Assembly (NCBI GenBank): GCA_036898135.1
Contig: CM072527.1
Span: forward strand, 1,708,373-1,772,372
Length of the DNA: 64,000 nucleotides
Direction of reading: 5' to 3'
Origin: Oncomelania hupensis
Lineage: Eukaryota > Mollusca > Gastropoda > Littorinimorpha > Pomatiopsidae
The stretch's first letter is position 1. Every line of letters begins with the position of its first letter. This document shows positions 41,975 to 53,474 of the stretch, one piece after another. The notes under the pieces are model-generated. The model worked only from the letters and a program-made list of their open reading frames with translations, made no database searches and was not told where the DNA came from. A program made the translations under genes and the position numbers.

Positions 41975-42346
41975 CAGAATAGTTTATTACTGCTCTGTAT
42001 AGTCACTACGTTATCTTTCAAAATGTTCTCACTTTACCTCTATGAAAGTTAAAGGTCACATATTTACCTTTATCATGAAGACTACAGCTGACGTTGCACA
42101 TTCTTCCAACGCCGAAGAGTTTTTGGCCAACGTTACACGACAAACACGCTTACACGACACGCTATATATATTTTTAAAATTAAACATAAAAATAAAAACA
42201 TTTCAGCGCTGACAAAGGATTTATGCATTTAACGCGAACAAATTCAAGCATTAATTCAACTCCGCAGTTGTAAGTGAAACCTAAGTGACACAAACATATT
42301 GCATGACGCGTTTTTAACAGTGCGTTGGGGAATTCTGACCAAAGCA
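41387..42346. other. Non-coding stretch with long (TC)n
   Basis: (TC)n at 41886-41970. No exon was recognised. Confidence 0.4.
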
Positions 42347-42540
42347 TGTAGGCCTATGGATAAAACTATTTAAGGGTTAAAATGGCCTGGGTCTCAAGAG
42401 TGTACGTTTATTTTTTTGGGTGACAACAGGGGCGGACGAGGGAGAGGGGGGGGGGCACAGATGTAGGCCTATGGATAAAACTATTTAAGGGTTAAAATGG
42501 TCTGGGTCTTAAGAGTGTACGTTTATTTTTTGGGGTGACA
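42347..42540 (+). repeat. 115-bp-offset tandem duplication
   Basis: TGTAGGCCTATGGATAAAAC begins at 42347 and at 42462; each copy is about 78 bp with only a few differences. They are separated by a G-rich segment starting ACAGGGGCGGACGAGGG, like the left end of the candidate transposon at 8037. Confidence 0.85.
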
Positions 42541-42774
42541 TTCAATGACTCAGTGTCGGGAAGAAACTGCGTTGTTGTTATATTCAATGATTATGATAAT
42601 TGCTCAGACCCGACTGCTAAGCTTTGAAACTTTAGCGTGCGTCTTCCTTGCTTTACAAATCAAGTAACTTGTGGGGTTTTTTTTTTTCTTCGATCTTCTT
42701 CTGATACCACATTAGTCGTTTTCTCGTGAATGTTGCTCTCTTTCCCTCGTCTTTATTTATTTAAAAAGTATTTG

Positions 42775-42955
42775 ACCCTTTCTGGCCACCATAATGACAG
42801 GAAGGAGGAAACCAGAGTACCTAGAAAAAACCCTCGGTAACCTGAATAATTTCGTACCTATAAGTCATATGGGTTTGCCCCTTGCGGGAATCGAACTCGC
42901 GACCTTGGATATAAGAAACTGGCGACTAAACTAACTGCCACCAAGCCACAATTTA
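42775..42955 (-). mobile_element. tRNA-derived SINE
   Basis: The minus strand carries GGCTTGGTGGCAGTTAG (A-box region), GAGTTCGATTCCCGC (B-box) and then GGTACTCTGGTTTCCTCCTTCC, the core block shared with 27048-27300 and 47065-47320. Confidence 0.6.
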
Positions 42956-42979
42956 CTATTTTTCTTTACAAATAGTTAT

Positions 42980-43590
42980 TCATTGCTTACACTAACAGGG
43001 TCCAGCGGATTGCAAAGAGCCGAATCAGGACCACAAAATCAAGACCACAACTGCGCTAAAAGAGGACTCACCCCTGATCCGCATAAAAGATCTGCCGACA
43101 CAACCCTAGTGGTAACACTGAATGCACTCCACCAGACGGTCACTTTACAATAAAAACATCCCACGCAGGGGACTCTGAGGCTATACTCTAATTTATTGAA
43201 CCCCCGTTTACAAAAACAAAATAGAATACAAACATCATTATAAAATATCAACAAAACACATACATACATATAAAATGCCTACATTGCCAAATAATAACAT
43301 CATAGGAAGCCCCAGTGACCATTTGGCAGAAAGCGTCCAATATTCCCAAGCTGATCCAACAGACCTCACACACAAATGAGGAGTTTTGTCCCGGAAGAGT
43401 TTTCAAGAAAAAAGGTAGGTGACTGGTCTAGCGAAGACGAAGATATTATAGTAGATTGTTAGAACAGAGTAGAAATGAGAAAGAACAAATGATAAAGACA
43501 GCGACAGTAGGAATTTAAAGCACTAAATTTCCTGAAAGTGGGCATACTATTTATACTGAAACCTCCGGCACCGCCACGGGGAGAGGGGGG
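42980..43590 (-). mobile_element. DR1 retroposon copy e
   Basis: Colinear with the copies at 5358-5915 and 10410-10992: CAGGGTCCAGCGG, AAAAGATCTGC, CATCCCACGCAGGGGACTC, AATTTATTGAACCCCCG, ATAGGAAGCCCCAGTGACC, TATTTATACTGAAACC. No clear target duplication was found. Confidence 0.7.
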
Positions 43591-43599
43591 GGGGGATTG

Positions 43600-44740
43600 G
43601 GGGTTCCAAATATGTGTTTACTCGGTTTTATCATCACTACGCATAGCCACGGTTTTTCCAAAGAGCTTATTATTATCATTAAGCTCTTTGGTTTTTCTCT
43701 CTGTTCCTGTTTCGTTACAGTCAAAGAGCTTCAGTTTTGTGGTGTCTGTAAATTATACCGGCGTTGAGTGATGAACAACCATTTTAATTTTGCAGCTTCA
43801 GCAGGCTTTCGAACTTGAAGGCGGCAATATTTTATTGTGCCATGCACAGTACTACTGTCAGGCACTGTGCATTGAGACACTCGATCTCACATTGTTTGGG
43901 TTGCTCAGATAAAGATAGGCCTTAACTGGTATCTTCGGATGTTCCAACAGCATTTATTTAACTCAGCCATTTGGAATGATCGTCCAGTGAAAAATGTTGA
44001 AAATCCCTACAGCCTATTGGCCTTTACAGTAAACATTCGAGTCTGCAGCACTATCAAAGAGTACCTATATTTTTCAATCACGAAGTATAGTTTAATCTTC
44101 TTCTTTTTCTTCTTCTTCTCAATGAGAAAGTCTACATTATTTCAACACTATTGTTGTTGTGTTTTTTTTAATTGCCTCATGCTTGTCCTTCGAAAATAAT
44201 AGCTTACCGTATTAAATACACTGCCGTCCACTGTCAAAGAGTGCACTCTTCAATCAGGAAGTATAGTTTAGTCTTCCAAACTTCAGAAAAATGTCGTCTG
44301 CTGTTCACATCATCACATGCCGAAGACTGTACTTGTGCCAACGAGTGAAAGACAAGCAAAATTAATGTCATTCATAGTCTTTGTGCGAAGCTAACTCGTT
44401 GAGGATTTTCCTGCGTACTGAAACTCGAACTACAGTCTTTTCGTGCATCGAAAAAATGAGCAACACAAATTAATAAACAATCAGCCTGTTGATTCTTGAA
44501 CATTGAAGATTTCAAAAATTACTAAAATATTTTCTAACTTGACTTGACTTATGCGAAATCACCAACTAATTATCAGGGTTTTCCGACAGTCGAGATTGCC
44601 TGTCGTCTGATCCGCTGAGAGTGCTAAATGAAAACTGACCCGTCGTGCCTATCAGATGTACTGAAGTCGCATCGAAATTGGAGCATGCGATATAGGCCTG
44701 GTGATGATTGAGTAAGTCGTTTGTTTCTTCAGTTTTCCTG
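43600..44740. other. Non-coding stretch with a short direct duplication
   Basis: TCAAAGAGT...AAGTATAGTTTA occurs at about 44056-44097 and 44233-44272. No exon was recognised. Confidence 0.4.
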
Positions 44741-44749
44741 TTCTCTGCC

Positions 44750-44752
<3 letters not shown>

Positions 44753-44832
<80 letters not shown>

Positions 44833-44930
44833 GAGACAGAGAGACAGAGACAGAGACAGAGACAGAGACAGAGAGACAGAGACAGACAGACAGAGACAGA
44901 GGAGGAGATAGAGAGAGGAGGAGAGAGAGA
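44753..44930 (+). repeat. (GA)n grading into (GACAGA)n
   Basis: About 35 GA units followed by interrupted GACAGA repeats. The lead-in TTTTCCTGTTCTCTGCCACTG is shared with the (GA)n array at 47817. Confidence 0.9.
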
Positions 44931-45004
44931 ATAGAAAGAATTTTATTAGGTAAGGTTTAACGTCCCCGAACACCTAGGCATATTGGAGACGAAATAGAAA
45001 AAAA

Positions 45005-45170
45005 GAAAGATATTTATATTATATAGCGCTCTTACAAGCTCAGAGAACTTCTCAAGGCGCTGGCCCGTAATATCCAGCAATCACAAAATAGTTTGCTGAA
45101 GTCAGGATTCGAACCCACGTCGCCCAAGACGCACTCACACAAGTCTTGCGCTCTGACCACTGAGAATAGA
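45005..45170 (-). mobile_element. SINE related to the 8520-8960 copy
   Basis: TATATAGCGCTCTTACAAGC, CTCAAGGCGCTGGCC and, read on the minus strand, GTGGGTTCGAATCCTGAC (B-box). Shorter than the 8520 copy. Confidence 0.55.
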
Positions 45171-45174
45171 ATTG

Positions 45175-45300
45175 GGCTGGGCTATGCCGAAGGTCGCGGG
45201 TTCGATTCCCGCAAGGGGCGAACTTCTGTGACTTAGATCCGAGACTATTCACGACTTTTCGGCACCTCTCATAAAAACTCGTGGGTATCGCCATTATAAA
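45175..45300 (+). mobile_element. SINE head fragment
   Basis: GGTCGCGGGTTCGATTCCCGC (B-box and stem) followed by GAACTTCTGTGACTTAG. Its 5' part is lost and it abuts the previous SINE. Confidence 0.45.
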
Positions 45301-45411
45301 TTAAAACGAGGTTAGAATGAAACCAAGTTCCGGTCTGGCTTGTTTTGTTTTTATCAAAGCTTGATGCGTGACTTTTAAATATGGCAAATTGCCGAAAACG
45401 ATGATTGTTAG

Positions 45412-46461
45412 CAGGGTGGAGAATTTTCGGATTTCCGCGGAAGGCATTTACATTTCCGAGAAAAAAATATTGAGTTCCGAGTGTGAGAAGCTGAGGGGTT
45501 ACCCTTTACTGGGCATAACGGCCAAAAGCGGTCGAAGGTCTAAACAGGCAAAACGTCCAAAAGCGTCCGTATCAACGATGTGGTTATATTCTCGCGTTGT
45601 TTGAAAGATTGCGAGACTTCCGGCAATTGACTTCCGGTTTATTGTGTTGTGAAAACATTCGACTGCATTTCCCTAAGTTTTCTCTGTGATGCGTTCGTTT
45701 TTTCGATTTTTTTTTCAAATTTTCTTGTGTGTGTGCCTAAAAGGGATGGTTTGGATTCTTCGACTGATGAAGGGGAGTTTACAGGCTTCCATTTATCAGA
45801 CATTAAAGTGAGAGAAATGGACTTGGAGTCGGAGGAAGAGATCGGTACTGACATTAGACAATTAGTGTCAGTAGTGTGCATGCATACGATCTTTCAGACT
45901 GGCATGAAAGTGAAGAAGAGGGGGCTTGTTTGGACTTTTTAAAACTTTTTTTTTATACACATGGAGTAATAAAAAACAAGACATGACAAGAAAAGTATAA
46001 AAAGGTAGATAATCAAAATAGAATTTATTTCTGTTCATTTTGCATTTTATTTCATTTAAATCTATACACTAGTCACCAATACCTAAGATGTGGTGTTTTT
46101 ACTAACGTACCCCTAAATATCTCTAAAATTATAATAATTCTTGCCTGTTTACAGCTAAAAAATAGACAAACGTGTGCCCAGTAAAATTGGAAATGTGGAG
46201 TTTGTGTGTAACAATGGTGGACATCAAACTTTGTTAGGCCTACAAATCAAGATTCTTAACTTTTTTGAAAGACATGTGCATAAAACATTCTTTTTTTTTT
46301 TTTTTTTTCTATTCATGTTTGCTTTTTGCTTTCAGGAGAGGCCCTAAATTACTTTCAAAATTGCATAAATTCAATTTTTTCCAGGGGGCGAATACCGGGG
46401 CTTGCCCCCTGGGCCCCGGCCGGATTTCAGAGATTTCTTGATTCAGTTGTTCTCCACCCTG
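45412..46461 (+). mobile_element. DNA transposon with 12-bp terminal inverted repeats and 6-bp target duplication
   Basis: CAGGGTGGAGAA at 45412-45423 is exactly inverted at 46450-46461. TGTTAG flanks both ends (45406-45411, 46462-46467). The 1050-bp interior holds one open frame (45649-45942) and an A/T-rich part. No transposase core is recognisable, so it is probably a deleted, non-autonomous copy. Confidence 0.7.
45649..45942 (+). CDS. Small ORF inside the 45412 transposon (97 residues, unassigned)
   Basis: It encodes an N-terminal hydrophobic stretch and then LDSSTDEGEFTGFHLSDIK and an acidic segment. The STDEGEFTGF-like acidic/aromatic motif resembles N-terminal parts of transposon proteins, but I cannot name a family. 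It may be the remnant of a transposase N-terminus; it could also be a chance ORF. Confidence 0.35.
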   Translation: MKTFDCISLSFLCDAFVFSIFFSNFLVCVPKRDGLDSSTDEGEFTGFHLSDIKVREMDLESEEEIGTDIRQLVSVVCMHTIFQTGMKVKKRGLVWTF

Positions 46462-46684
46462 TGTTAGAGCCAGAAAACGAGTGGGATAAGTATAAAAACG
46501 GTGGAGGAAGTACATGCTCAGTGAAAGGATGCAAAAAACAATCGTAGAGGCCTGTATTTGTGGCGACTTCGGAGGTGCATCGATCATCGACAGAAAGTGA
46601 AACAGGACCTGAAGACTCTCGTAGTTTTCCATAGCTTCGCCGTCGCAACCTTCACAAAACACGAAGTAGTTGACTATGTTAGGC

Positions 46685-46900
46685 GAGCGTTGTGGCCAAG
46701 TGGGCTAAGGCGGGACTAACTTGCCTTGTCCACAAGCCAGAATCCAATGGCGCCTGACAGGTGTGGGTTCGAGCCAGCATCTGGGCGTTATGTTTTTCCG
46801 AATATTTTTCAAAAATTCACAAATAATGTTAGGTAGGTAGGGTTTAGGCGCGCCACTGGCGATAGAAAGGGATAATAAACTGCAGCAAAAAAAAAAAAAA
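46685..46900 (+). mobile_element. tRNA-derived SINE
   Basis: GTGGCCAAGTGGGCTAAGGC (A-box with a Leu/Ser-like D arm) and GTGTGGGTTCGAGCCAGC (B-box) about 70 bp apart, followed by a tail reaching poly-A at 46887-46900. Confidence 0.6.
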
Positions 46901-47064
46901 TGTGAGGGTACGATACTGGTGGCCAGTGACACATGTTATTATTCTTGAATATTTGGAAATAACTCACTAAAACACGCGGAGAAAGAAACCGGAAGTATGT
47001 TTCATTGAGGGGATTCCCGTTGGTGCATAGGATAGCAGAAAAGTGTGAATTGAGGTCAGCGAGG

Positions 47065-47318
47065 GTTTTTTCCCGGGTACTCCGGTTTCCTCCCTCCCTT
47101 CAATAATGGTATTGGCTGCAGCCAATCTAACATTTAGAAAATGGAATTCCTCTCTGTCTTCTAATAGCGATCACCCTGCCTTTACACCATATGTTCGAGT
47201 GATAGATGTGTTGTGCCTGTAAGAGTGATAGAAAAAACATGTGAGCGTGTATGTGGATAAAGATCGCGGCGATTTTGAGCCTTATTGTTGATTTGTGAAA
47301 AAATGTGTATATAGTACC

Positions 47319-47320
<2 letters not shown>
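47065..47320 (+). mobile_element. SINE body fragment with (ATT)n tail
   Basis: Begins TTTTTTCCCGGGTACTCCGG and ends ATGTGTATATAGTACCC before the (ATT)n array. Colinear with 27048-27300. Confidence 0.55.

Positions 47321-47382
<62 letters not shown>
47321..47382 (+). repeat. (ATT)n array
   Basis: About 20 units, between two SINEs. Confidence 0.9.
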
Positions 47383-47391
47383 TTGCCCACC

Positions 47392-47622
47392 GCCGTAGCT
47401 CAATTGGTAGAGCGTTCGCCTGGCACACATATGACCCAGGTTCGAATCCCGTGGTGGGCGATATAAAATGTGGCCATTTTCACTGTCCATTTTAGCAGTA
47501 TGATTGCTTTGGTGGTTCAGTGTTGATTCAGGTCCCTACCCTTCTTTTCCTGGGATGGTTATCCCCGCCTGCCATATCGCCAATGGTGGGTGTAGACGTT
47601 AAACCTATATGTTCATTCATTA

Positions 47623-47625
<3 letters not shown>
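47392..47625 (+). mobile_element. tRNA-derived SINE, full length
   Basis: A-box TAGCTCAATTGG, B-box GGTTCGAATCC, then a body ending GGTGTAGACGTTAAAC and (ATT)n. A central 42-bp segment recurs inverted at 48677-48718. It looks like a tRNA but the T-stem has mismatches and the acceptor register is wrong, so it is not called as tRNA. Confidence 0.75.

Positions 47626-47713
<88 letters not shown>
47626..47713 (+). repeat. (ATT)n array
   Basis: About 29 units with one GTT interruption, forming the 3' tail side of the SINE. Confidence 0.9.
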
Positions 47714-47815
47714 TAACTGATTTTATTTATTTTTTAAATTAGATAGTTGTTATAGGATAAAAGGTTTTGTTTATTCAGTTTTCCTGTTCTCTGCCACTGC
47801 GAGAGATAGAATGCG

Positions 47816-47816
<1 letters not shown>

Positions 47817-47896
<80 letters not shown>
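47817..47896 (+). repeat. (GA)n array
   Basis: About 39 GA units, then GGTGGGGGTGAGGG. Confidence 0.9.
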
Positions 47897-47903
<7 letters not shown>

Positions 47904-47959
47904 TGAGGGTGAGGGCATGGGAAAGAGAGAGACAGTGACAGAAATGATAAACAATAACA

Positions 47960-48719
47960 AATAGCCTTAAAAGGAATGTACTCGCAAAATAATTTATAAA
48001 ATATAAAACTTTACTTCACTAGTCACTGACGTTCCGAAAAATATTACGGGCGTAGGCCTAATACGAAAGATCTTCGATGTTACCGATTGTTGGCATGAGC
48101 TTTGATATCACGGAGATAATGGCGTCGAGAAGATGACGCAGATTTTCTTTGATTTCAAATTGTATGCGTCATTGGTTATTTGATTGTCGTAACACTTCGT
48201 GCGTCATATTACCGAATCTCATAGTTCACAGGCGACGGCTTGTACGGTTGTATAGATTGTGAACTTGAGAAAGATGAATGTTAACCACAGGGGCATTAAC
48301 AGAGTGTAGTGCATCCTCAATACCTAAGCGGTAGTGGATCCTCGATGGCGTAGCGGTAGCAACCCTATGTATCTACCGCTAAGTAACTAAAAAATACATA
48401 TCACTACCATTGCAGCAATTATGGACCGAGCATATTATGGCCACATTATGCATGCCGAGTATCAGACCCGGCTTCTCTCCAAACTATATTCTGATTTTCA
48501 GGGATCGCGGAACGTCTTCCTTTTCTCTGAGCAGGTAGAAAGAGTTAGTCCCACACAGCGTAGCTGAGATTTGTCGAGTACCTCTTACACGTGAGAGACG
48601 AACGCAAGCCTCGGCCAATCTCAGATTCGCAGTGTGGTTTATTTCCTTTTGGCCTGTCTTAAATGGAAGATCAACACTGAACCACCAGAGCAGTCATACT
48701 GCTAAAATGGACAGTGAAA
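47960..48719. other. Non-coding stretch with an inverted SINE body piece
   Basis: 48677-48718 matches the SINE at 47392 in reverse orientation with about two mismatches. Nothing else is recognised. Confidence 0.45.
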
Positions 48720-50107
48720 AATATCCATTTTTATCTTTTCCTCACGCCAATATAACTAGGATTAACTTAACAGTCCAAAATTCAATTCGAGTAGTTCGAT
48801 CTTTGATGGATCTATTCTGCTACTGTTCACAATACTGGCTACCGTAGTCATCCCTGGGCTTTGTTCTTTTTGGCGTAATGTCCTTTTTTCAGGAAGAGTG
48901 GACTACCGCACAGTCCCTATAAATCAATGTTCGTGCACTTGTTCTATGGCACTTAACTGAAACGTCGAGGTGCGGTGCTGCTTTCTTCTCGTCTCGTTTG
49001 TTGACTATCGGAGCTCAGTGTTCTCTGCTCAATTGCATGTCGCGTGTCTGGGATGACTCCCCGTGGGGTCTATCTCCTGCCGCGGACCAAGCCTGCTCGT
49101 CTGAAAAACATAAGACGAGTTTCTGCAACGCCTTGCTTACAAAGGGAGTGCAGAGCGTCTCATTGTTGGCAGAAACAGCCCTCAGCGAGATCGTCTCCAC
49201 TTATACATATAAGAGACGAACAATCTTCTAAGTCTGTGGTCCACTGGAATCTCCAACATAATTCCTATATGGCTACAATAAACACAGGGAGAAGTAATTA
49301 ATAATATACACCTTCTCCGGTACAGCCACTGGTCTGCAATAATACCAATAGGAGAAACAACAGTTGGTCAGTAGGGGCTTCCTCCGGGTCTCGAAAACCG
49401 GTCGCGTGGGTCGGCCACGTGGTCAAGCAAAGTTTTACCAACAGTCACAATTATAAAACATGGCAAGATTTCACAAGCATAGTCCAACAATAATATCAAT
49501 AAATCGCGGTGAAACAAAAGATCGATCATTTACCTTTTTGACAATGTCAGGCTATATGTATAGCCATACTGCGATGAATGGATTTCACCCGTCACCTGCG
49601 TGGTCTTCTGAGAGAGATCTTTCAGTGCGTCCGTCCTCTAGATTGCGGTTTAGACGAAGACTGACGTACCTTAACGGAGTGGCAAGCTAAAGCCCGCTAT
49701 ATCTCATACGCCTTTGCGCCCTCGAGGGGGCTGACGCATATAGGTCAGCTGGATTATGTCATTGCATACCTAGCGAAAATTTTCCCCACAAATACTTAGA
49801 AAAAAAAACTAACTTTTGTCGTCTGCTAGGCCTCGAATTTAAGTTGCAAAGGCCAAAGAAGGGATGAACTTTTAGAGGCGTGAAGCCTTACTGCAGTGTT
49901 CTAACTAGCCTCTTGTGACAGGTTCCCTCAACTGAAAAAAGGCGATGACTTACACTACATTACATGGTTATTGCTTTAGGTCCAGCGGACTCCCCTATGA
50001 TTCGACCTTTTTCTACTACAGAGCCGAGTTTAACACTGCACTATACTAGGGTCTATTTACAAACAAATAAAATTGTTCTACCTGAGCTGCAATGCTATGC
50101 CAGGTTG

Positions 50108-51415
50108 CTATGGACACGAGTGACAAGGGGTTACTGGACAGGAACAAATTCTGGTGCTGTGGTCCTTAGTTGGGTTGGGTGGGCGACAGCTGATGTGTCC
50201 TCCACGAGATGACGACTTAGGTAGTCGGCTCCGTGGTTCTCTTTGCCGGGGATGTACTCGACTTGAAAGGAGTATACCTGAAGGGTGAATGCCCATCGCT
50301 TCAGGCGAGAGTTCAAGGACTTGGAGGCTGCCTGGAACGATAGCGGTTGATGGTCCACCTGAACTGTGAAGTGGGTCCCATACAGGTGGAATTGGAATTT
50401 CTGTATGGCCCAGTCCAGATCCAAGACATTCCTTCTCCGACGTGGCGTAGTGTGTCTCGGCGGGTCTCAGTTTTCTGCTGGCGTACGCGATAGGAAATAG
50501 CGTCGCTGGATTCTTTGAGTCGCGCTGAAGCAGTATTGCTCCGAGGCCTAAGTCACTGGCGTCGGTGCGAAGAACTAAGGGCTGAGTCAAATCTGGTAGA
50601 TGGAGTACTGGCGCCAATGTCATTTTGTCCTTGAGGGTTTGGAATGCCGTCTCGCATTCGGCGGTCCAAACGACTTTGTCCGGGGCGGTTTTCCGGGTCC
50701 CATTGGTCAGTGGCACGGCGATGCTGTTGTAGTTGTCGATGAACTTTTGATAGAAACCGCAGAGCTCCAGAAACGACTGCACTTCCTTTTTGGTCTTGGA
50801 CCTTGGAGCGTCGAGCAGGCGTTTCACGGTCTTTTCTAACGGCTTTCTTGCCTGGTGGTGTGTCCCAGGAATTCTAATTCCGTGAACCCAATCTGGCACT
50901 TGGTGGGCCTTGCCGTCAATCCGGTGTCTCTGAGGCGGGCGAGTGGTCGTTATAGGAGTGCGACATGTTCTTCCCACGTAGGTGTTGTTATGAGGATGTC
51001 GTCCATAAACGAATGTTGGTGTTCGCTGCTCAGGGATGCCAAGAGTTTTCGCTAGGTGCGTTGTGTAGCCCGAAGAGAAGTACGTTGAACTCAAAATGTC
51101 CCTCCATGGTGCTAAACGCTTTCGAACCTGCGGTTGCACAGGTATTTGACAGTACCCTTTGGTAAGGTCGATGCGAGAGAAGTACTTCGCTGCCTGTAGC
51201 TTGGCAAATAGATCGGTCGGGTCCGGGAGTGGTTCTGGCTGAAACTGCATTACGGCATTCAGGAGTCTAAAGTCGATGCGCATTCGATGCTCTCCATTGG
51301 GCTGTCGCAACAAGACAGTGCCTGCGCTGTAGGGTGAAATAGACGCGGATATGATTCCAGCTGCCAGTAAGGTGTCTATCTTTTCATTGATGGCTCGCTG
51401 CTGTGACAGTGGCAT
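50108..51415 (-). pseudogene. Element C RT-RNase H relic
   Basis: Starts in RT (NGEHRMRIDFRLLNAVMQFQ), loses frame where B has the FMDD box (the histidine-rich tail of the frame is out of register), returns at KKEVQSFLELCGFYQKFID, and has RNase H (LRTDASDLGLGAILLQ). A frameshift near 50425 moves the end into another frame (AIQKFQFHLYG, GADYLSRH). Confidence 0.8.
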
Positions 51416-51483
51416 CGGGTAGAGCTTCTGGCGGACTGGGGTTGGGTCGGTCTCGTTACTTCGACGAGGTCTGTCCTCCCCGG

Positions 51484-51743
51484 TGTCACGTCGTCAAAGT
51501 TCCGGGTGTTTTACTTTAGCCGGGCGCCTTTGCGCATGCGCCAGGTCAAGTCGGGCCGGCTTTTATACGATGTTCTTAGGCGTCGTAACCCTAACCCTAA
51601 CTCTAACCCTAACCCCCTAATCCTTACTAAGACTACGATAGCACTGTGCGCATGCGTCGAATTTTGTAATACGTCGACCAATCAAATGCTCCCAGTCGCT
51701 CCCAGTCAAAAAATAAGATACTAGGAACTTTGACGATGTCACA
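51484..51743. mobile_element. 260-bp MITE with telomere-like core, inserted in element C
   Basis: The left end TGTCACGTCGTCAAAGTTCC and the right end read in reverse TGTGACATCGTCAAAGTTCC match at 18 of 20 bases. CCGG flanks both sides (51480-51483, 51744-51747); as CCGG is palindromic it may be duplication or part of the repeat. The interior has CCCTAACCCTAAC-type repeats at about 51589-51616. Element B has no insertion at the equivalent place (near 36320), which fixes the boundaries. Confidence 0.85.
51589..51616 (+). repeat. Telomere-like (CCCTAA)n inside the MITE
   Basis: Four units, one with CTCTAA. The animal telomere repeat TTAGGG reads on the minus strand. Confidence 0.85.
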
Positions 51744-51775
51744 CCGGTCAGTCTGTGAGCACAGTCTGATGTAGC

Positions 51776-52973
51776 CTAATGACCTGTAGTACTTGCTGTT
51801 GTTGTTTGGCGGCGAGATTTCCATTCAGTATCACATCCCTGTGTGTCTCTTTGGCCTGCAGGGGGTACTCTACGGCATTTGTCTTCATACTTTTCACCTT
51901 CCTCAGCGATGGCGATGGCCAGCAAGTTGTGAGTGCTGGGGGTCGTGGGTCGGTCCGTATATTTCTTGAGTAGGTTGATGTGGTGGAATCGGGCTCTCCC
52001 GTTTACCTCCACTTGGTAGACTGTCTTGGATTTCTTGGCAGTCACCGGGTACGGTCCTCTCCAAGCGATGTCAAGTTTGTTAATGCCACTTGGGAGTAAT
52101 AGTAGCACTTGATCGCTGACTTGCAGTTCTCGGTCCTTCGCGTGGCGGTTGCATTACTTCGCCTGACGGGCTCTTGCCTTCTTCAGTGCTTCACCAGCTT
52201 TCTTCCAGGTGGCTTTGAGTGTTTCCTGCAGGTCTGCGACATACTTGGTTGCACCTTTAGGTGTGTCGTCCACTTTAGCTTCCGTCCAACTTCTGCGTAT
52301 TGCTTCTAAAGGTCCTGATAGTGGTCTACCGAAAAGCAATGTTGACGGGGTGTAACCTGTGGCGGCATGGGGTGTTTCTCGGTATGCGAACAGTGCCGCA
52401 TTCACGTATGTGTCCCACGCTTCTGGGTTGTCGTCGGTGACTTTCCTGAGAATGGTGGGAAGGGTACCATTCAGTCTTTCTACATGACCGTTGCTGGCTG
52501 GGTGGTAAGGTGGCGTGCGAATATGATGCACTTGTAGCAACTCAATTAAACACTTCTTGCATCATGCGGCCGGTGAACTGAGATCCGTTGTCCGTCCTAA
52601 TGCTGTCAGGGAATCCCACCCTGGTAAAGATGGCGCTGAGTGCATCTGCAATCTTCCTGGTGTCGATCGCTGGCAAAGGAACTGCTTTGCACCACATCAA
52701 ACAGGCGTCGACGAGTGTGAGGAAAAATCTGCTCCGCTTCTTAGTCATGGGCAATGGTCCTACTATGTCTACTGAGACTTGCTGGAATGGCACGCCAACT
52801 ACTACTGAAGGTCCTAAGGTAATTGGTACCGTGTGATGGCGCGGGGAATATCGTTGACATTGGTGACAAGATTTCACGTACCGCTTGACATCCTCCGTGA
52901 TACCTGGCCAATAGTAGTGTGCGCTGATCCTTTGTACTGTGGCACCAATTCCCATTTGTCCGCTGAGTGGCAT
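51776..52973 (-). pseudogene. Element C integrase relic
   Basis: Frames 52973-52542, 52540-52154 and 52108-51776 carry HHCC (MGIGATVQRISAHYYWPG, CHQCQ), VDIVGPL, RTDNGSQFTG, then after a frameshift NGHVERLNGTL and the C-terminal domain (LDIAWRGPYPVTAKK). A stop near 52153 and several indels break it. Confidence 0.8.
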
Positions 52974-53054
52974 GTTGTGGCCTAACTCTAGTACTTGGGC
53001 TCTAAGGGTGGCGGGCAGTACTACCTGAGTGTGAACTCCATCTCCTTGTCGATG

Positions 53055-53407
53055 TATTTATAACTATCTTTGGTTGCGCACCGACCGGGCAAATCGTGAA
53101 GGTAAAACAATTGCACCGTGCTCTTCGATCTTTGAAATTTAGGCTTGACCGTAGGCATTAGCAAACTTGGCTTCGCTCTGTGAAGTCTGAAAATGGAAGC
53201 CTGGTGATCTCTAACACTCTGGGTGGCCCGATGACAGTTCTCAGGACACCCCAGTTGTGTTGATGGCGTTTGAATAGTCAAGATTATAACGTCTGCCTCT
53301 TTTTGTTTTTCTTTTGCTCTCTCACGCCTGCCTGCCTGTCGATCTGTTTGTCTGTCTGTCTGCCTGTCTCTCTTTCTAACGTCTGCCTGACTGTCTCTCT
53401 CTCTCTC

Positions 53408-53474
<67 letters not shown>

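Larger units (their letters stand above)
48720..53054 (-). mobile_element. Gypsy element C: decayed, 5'-truncated copy of family B
   Basis: The 3' LTR (about 48720-49920, left edge uncertain) is followed by the same GTTCCCTCAACTGAAAAAAG junction as element B. Pol then reads back through RNase H, RT, integrase core and integrase zinc finger. Homology stops at about 53054, inside the linker before the integrase zinc finger. Gag, protease and 5' LTR are missing. Frameshifts, an RT deletion and two insertions (a roughly 45-bp DR1 tail near 49950-49995 and a MITE at 51484-51743) show that it is dead and older than B. Confidence 0.85.

Noticed and set aside
44566..44973. Ser/Leu-rich protein over (GA)n
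   Set aside because: Translation of a dinucleotide array.
47394..47459. tRNA gene
   Set aside because: A and B boxes are good, but the T-stem has mismatches and the acceptor register is off by several bases; it continues into a SINE body and tail.
51589..51616. Chromosome end or telomere fusion scar
   Set aside because: The repeat sits within a small element with inverted ends inserted in a retrotransposon; four units only.
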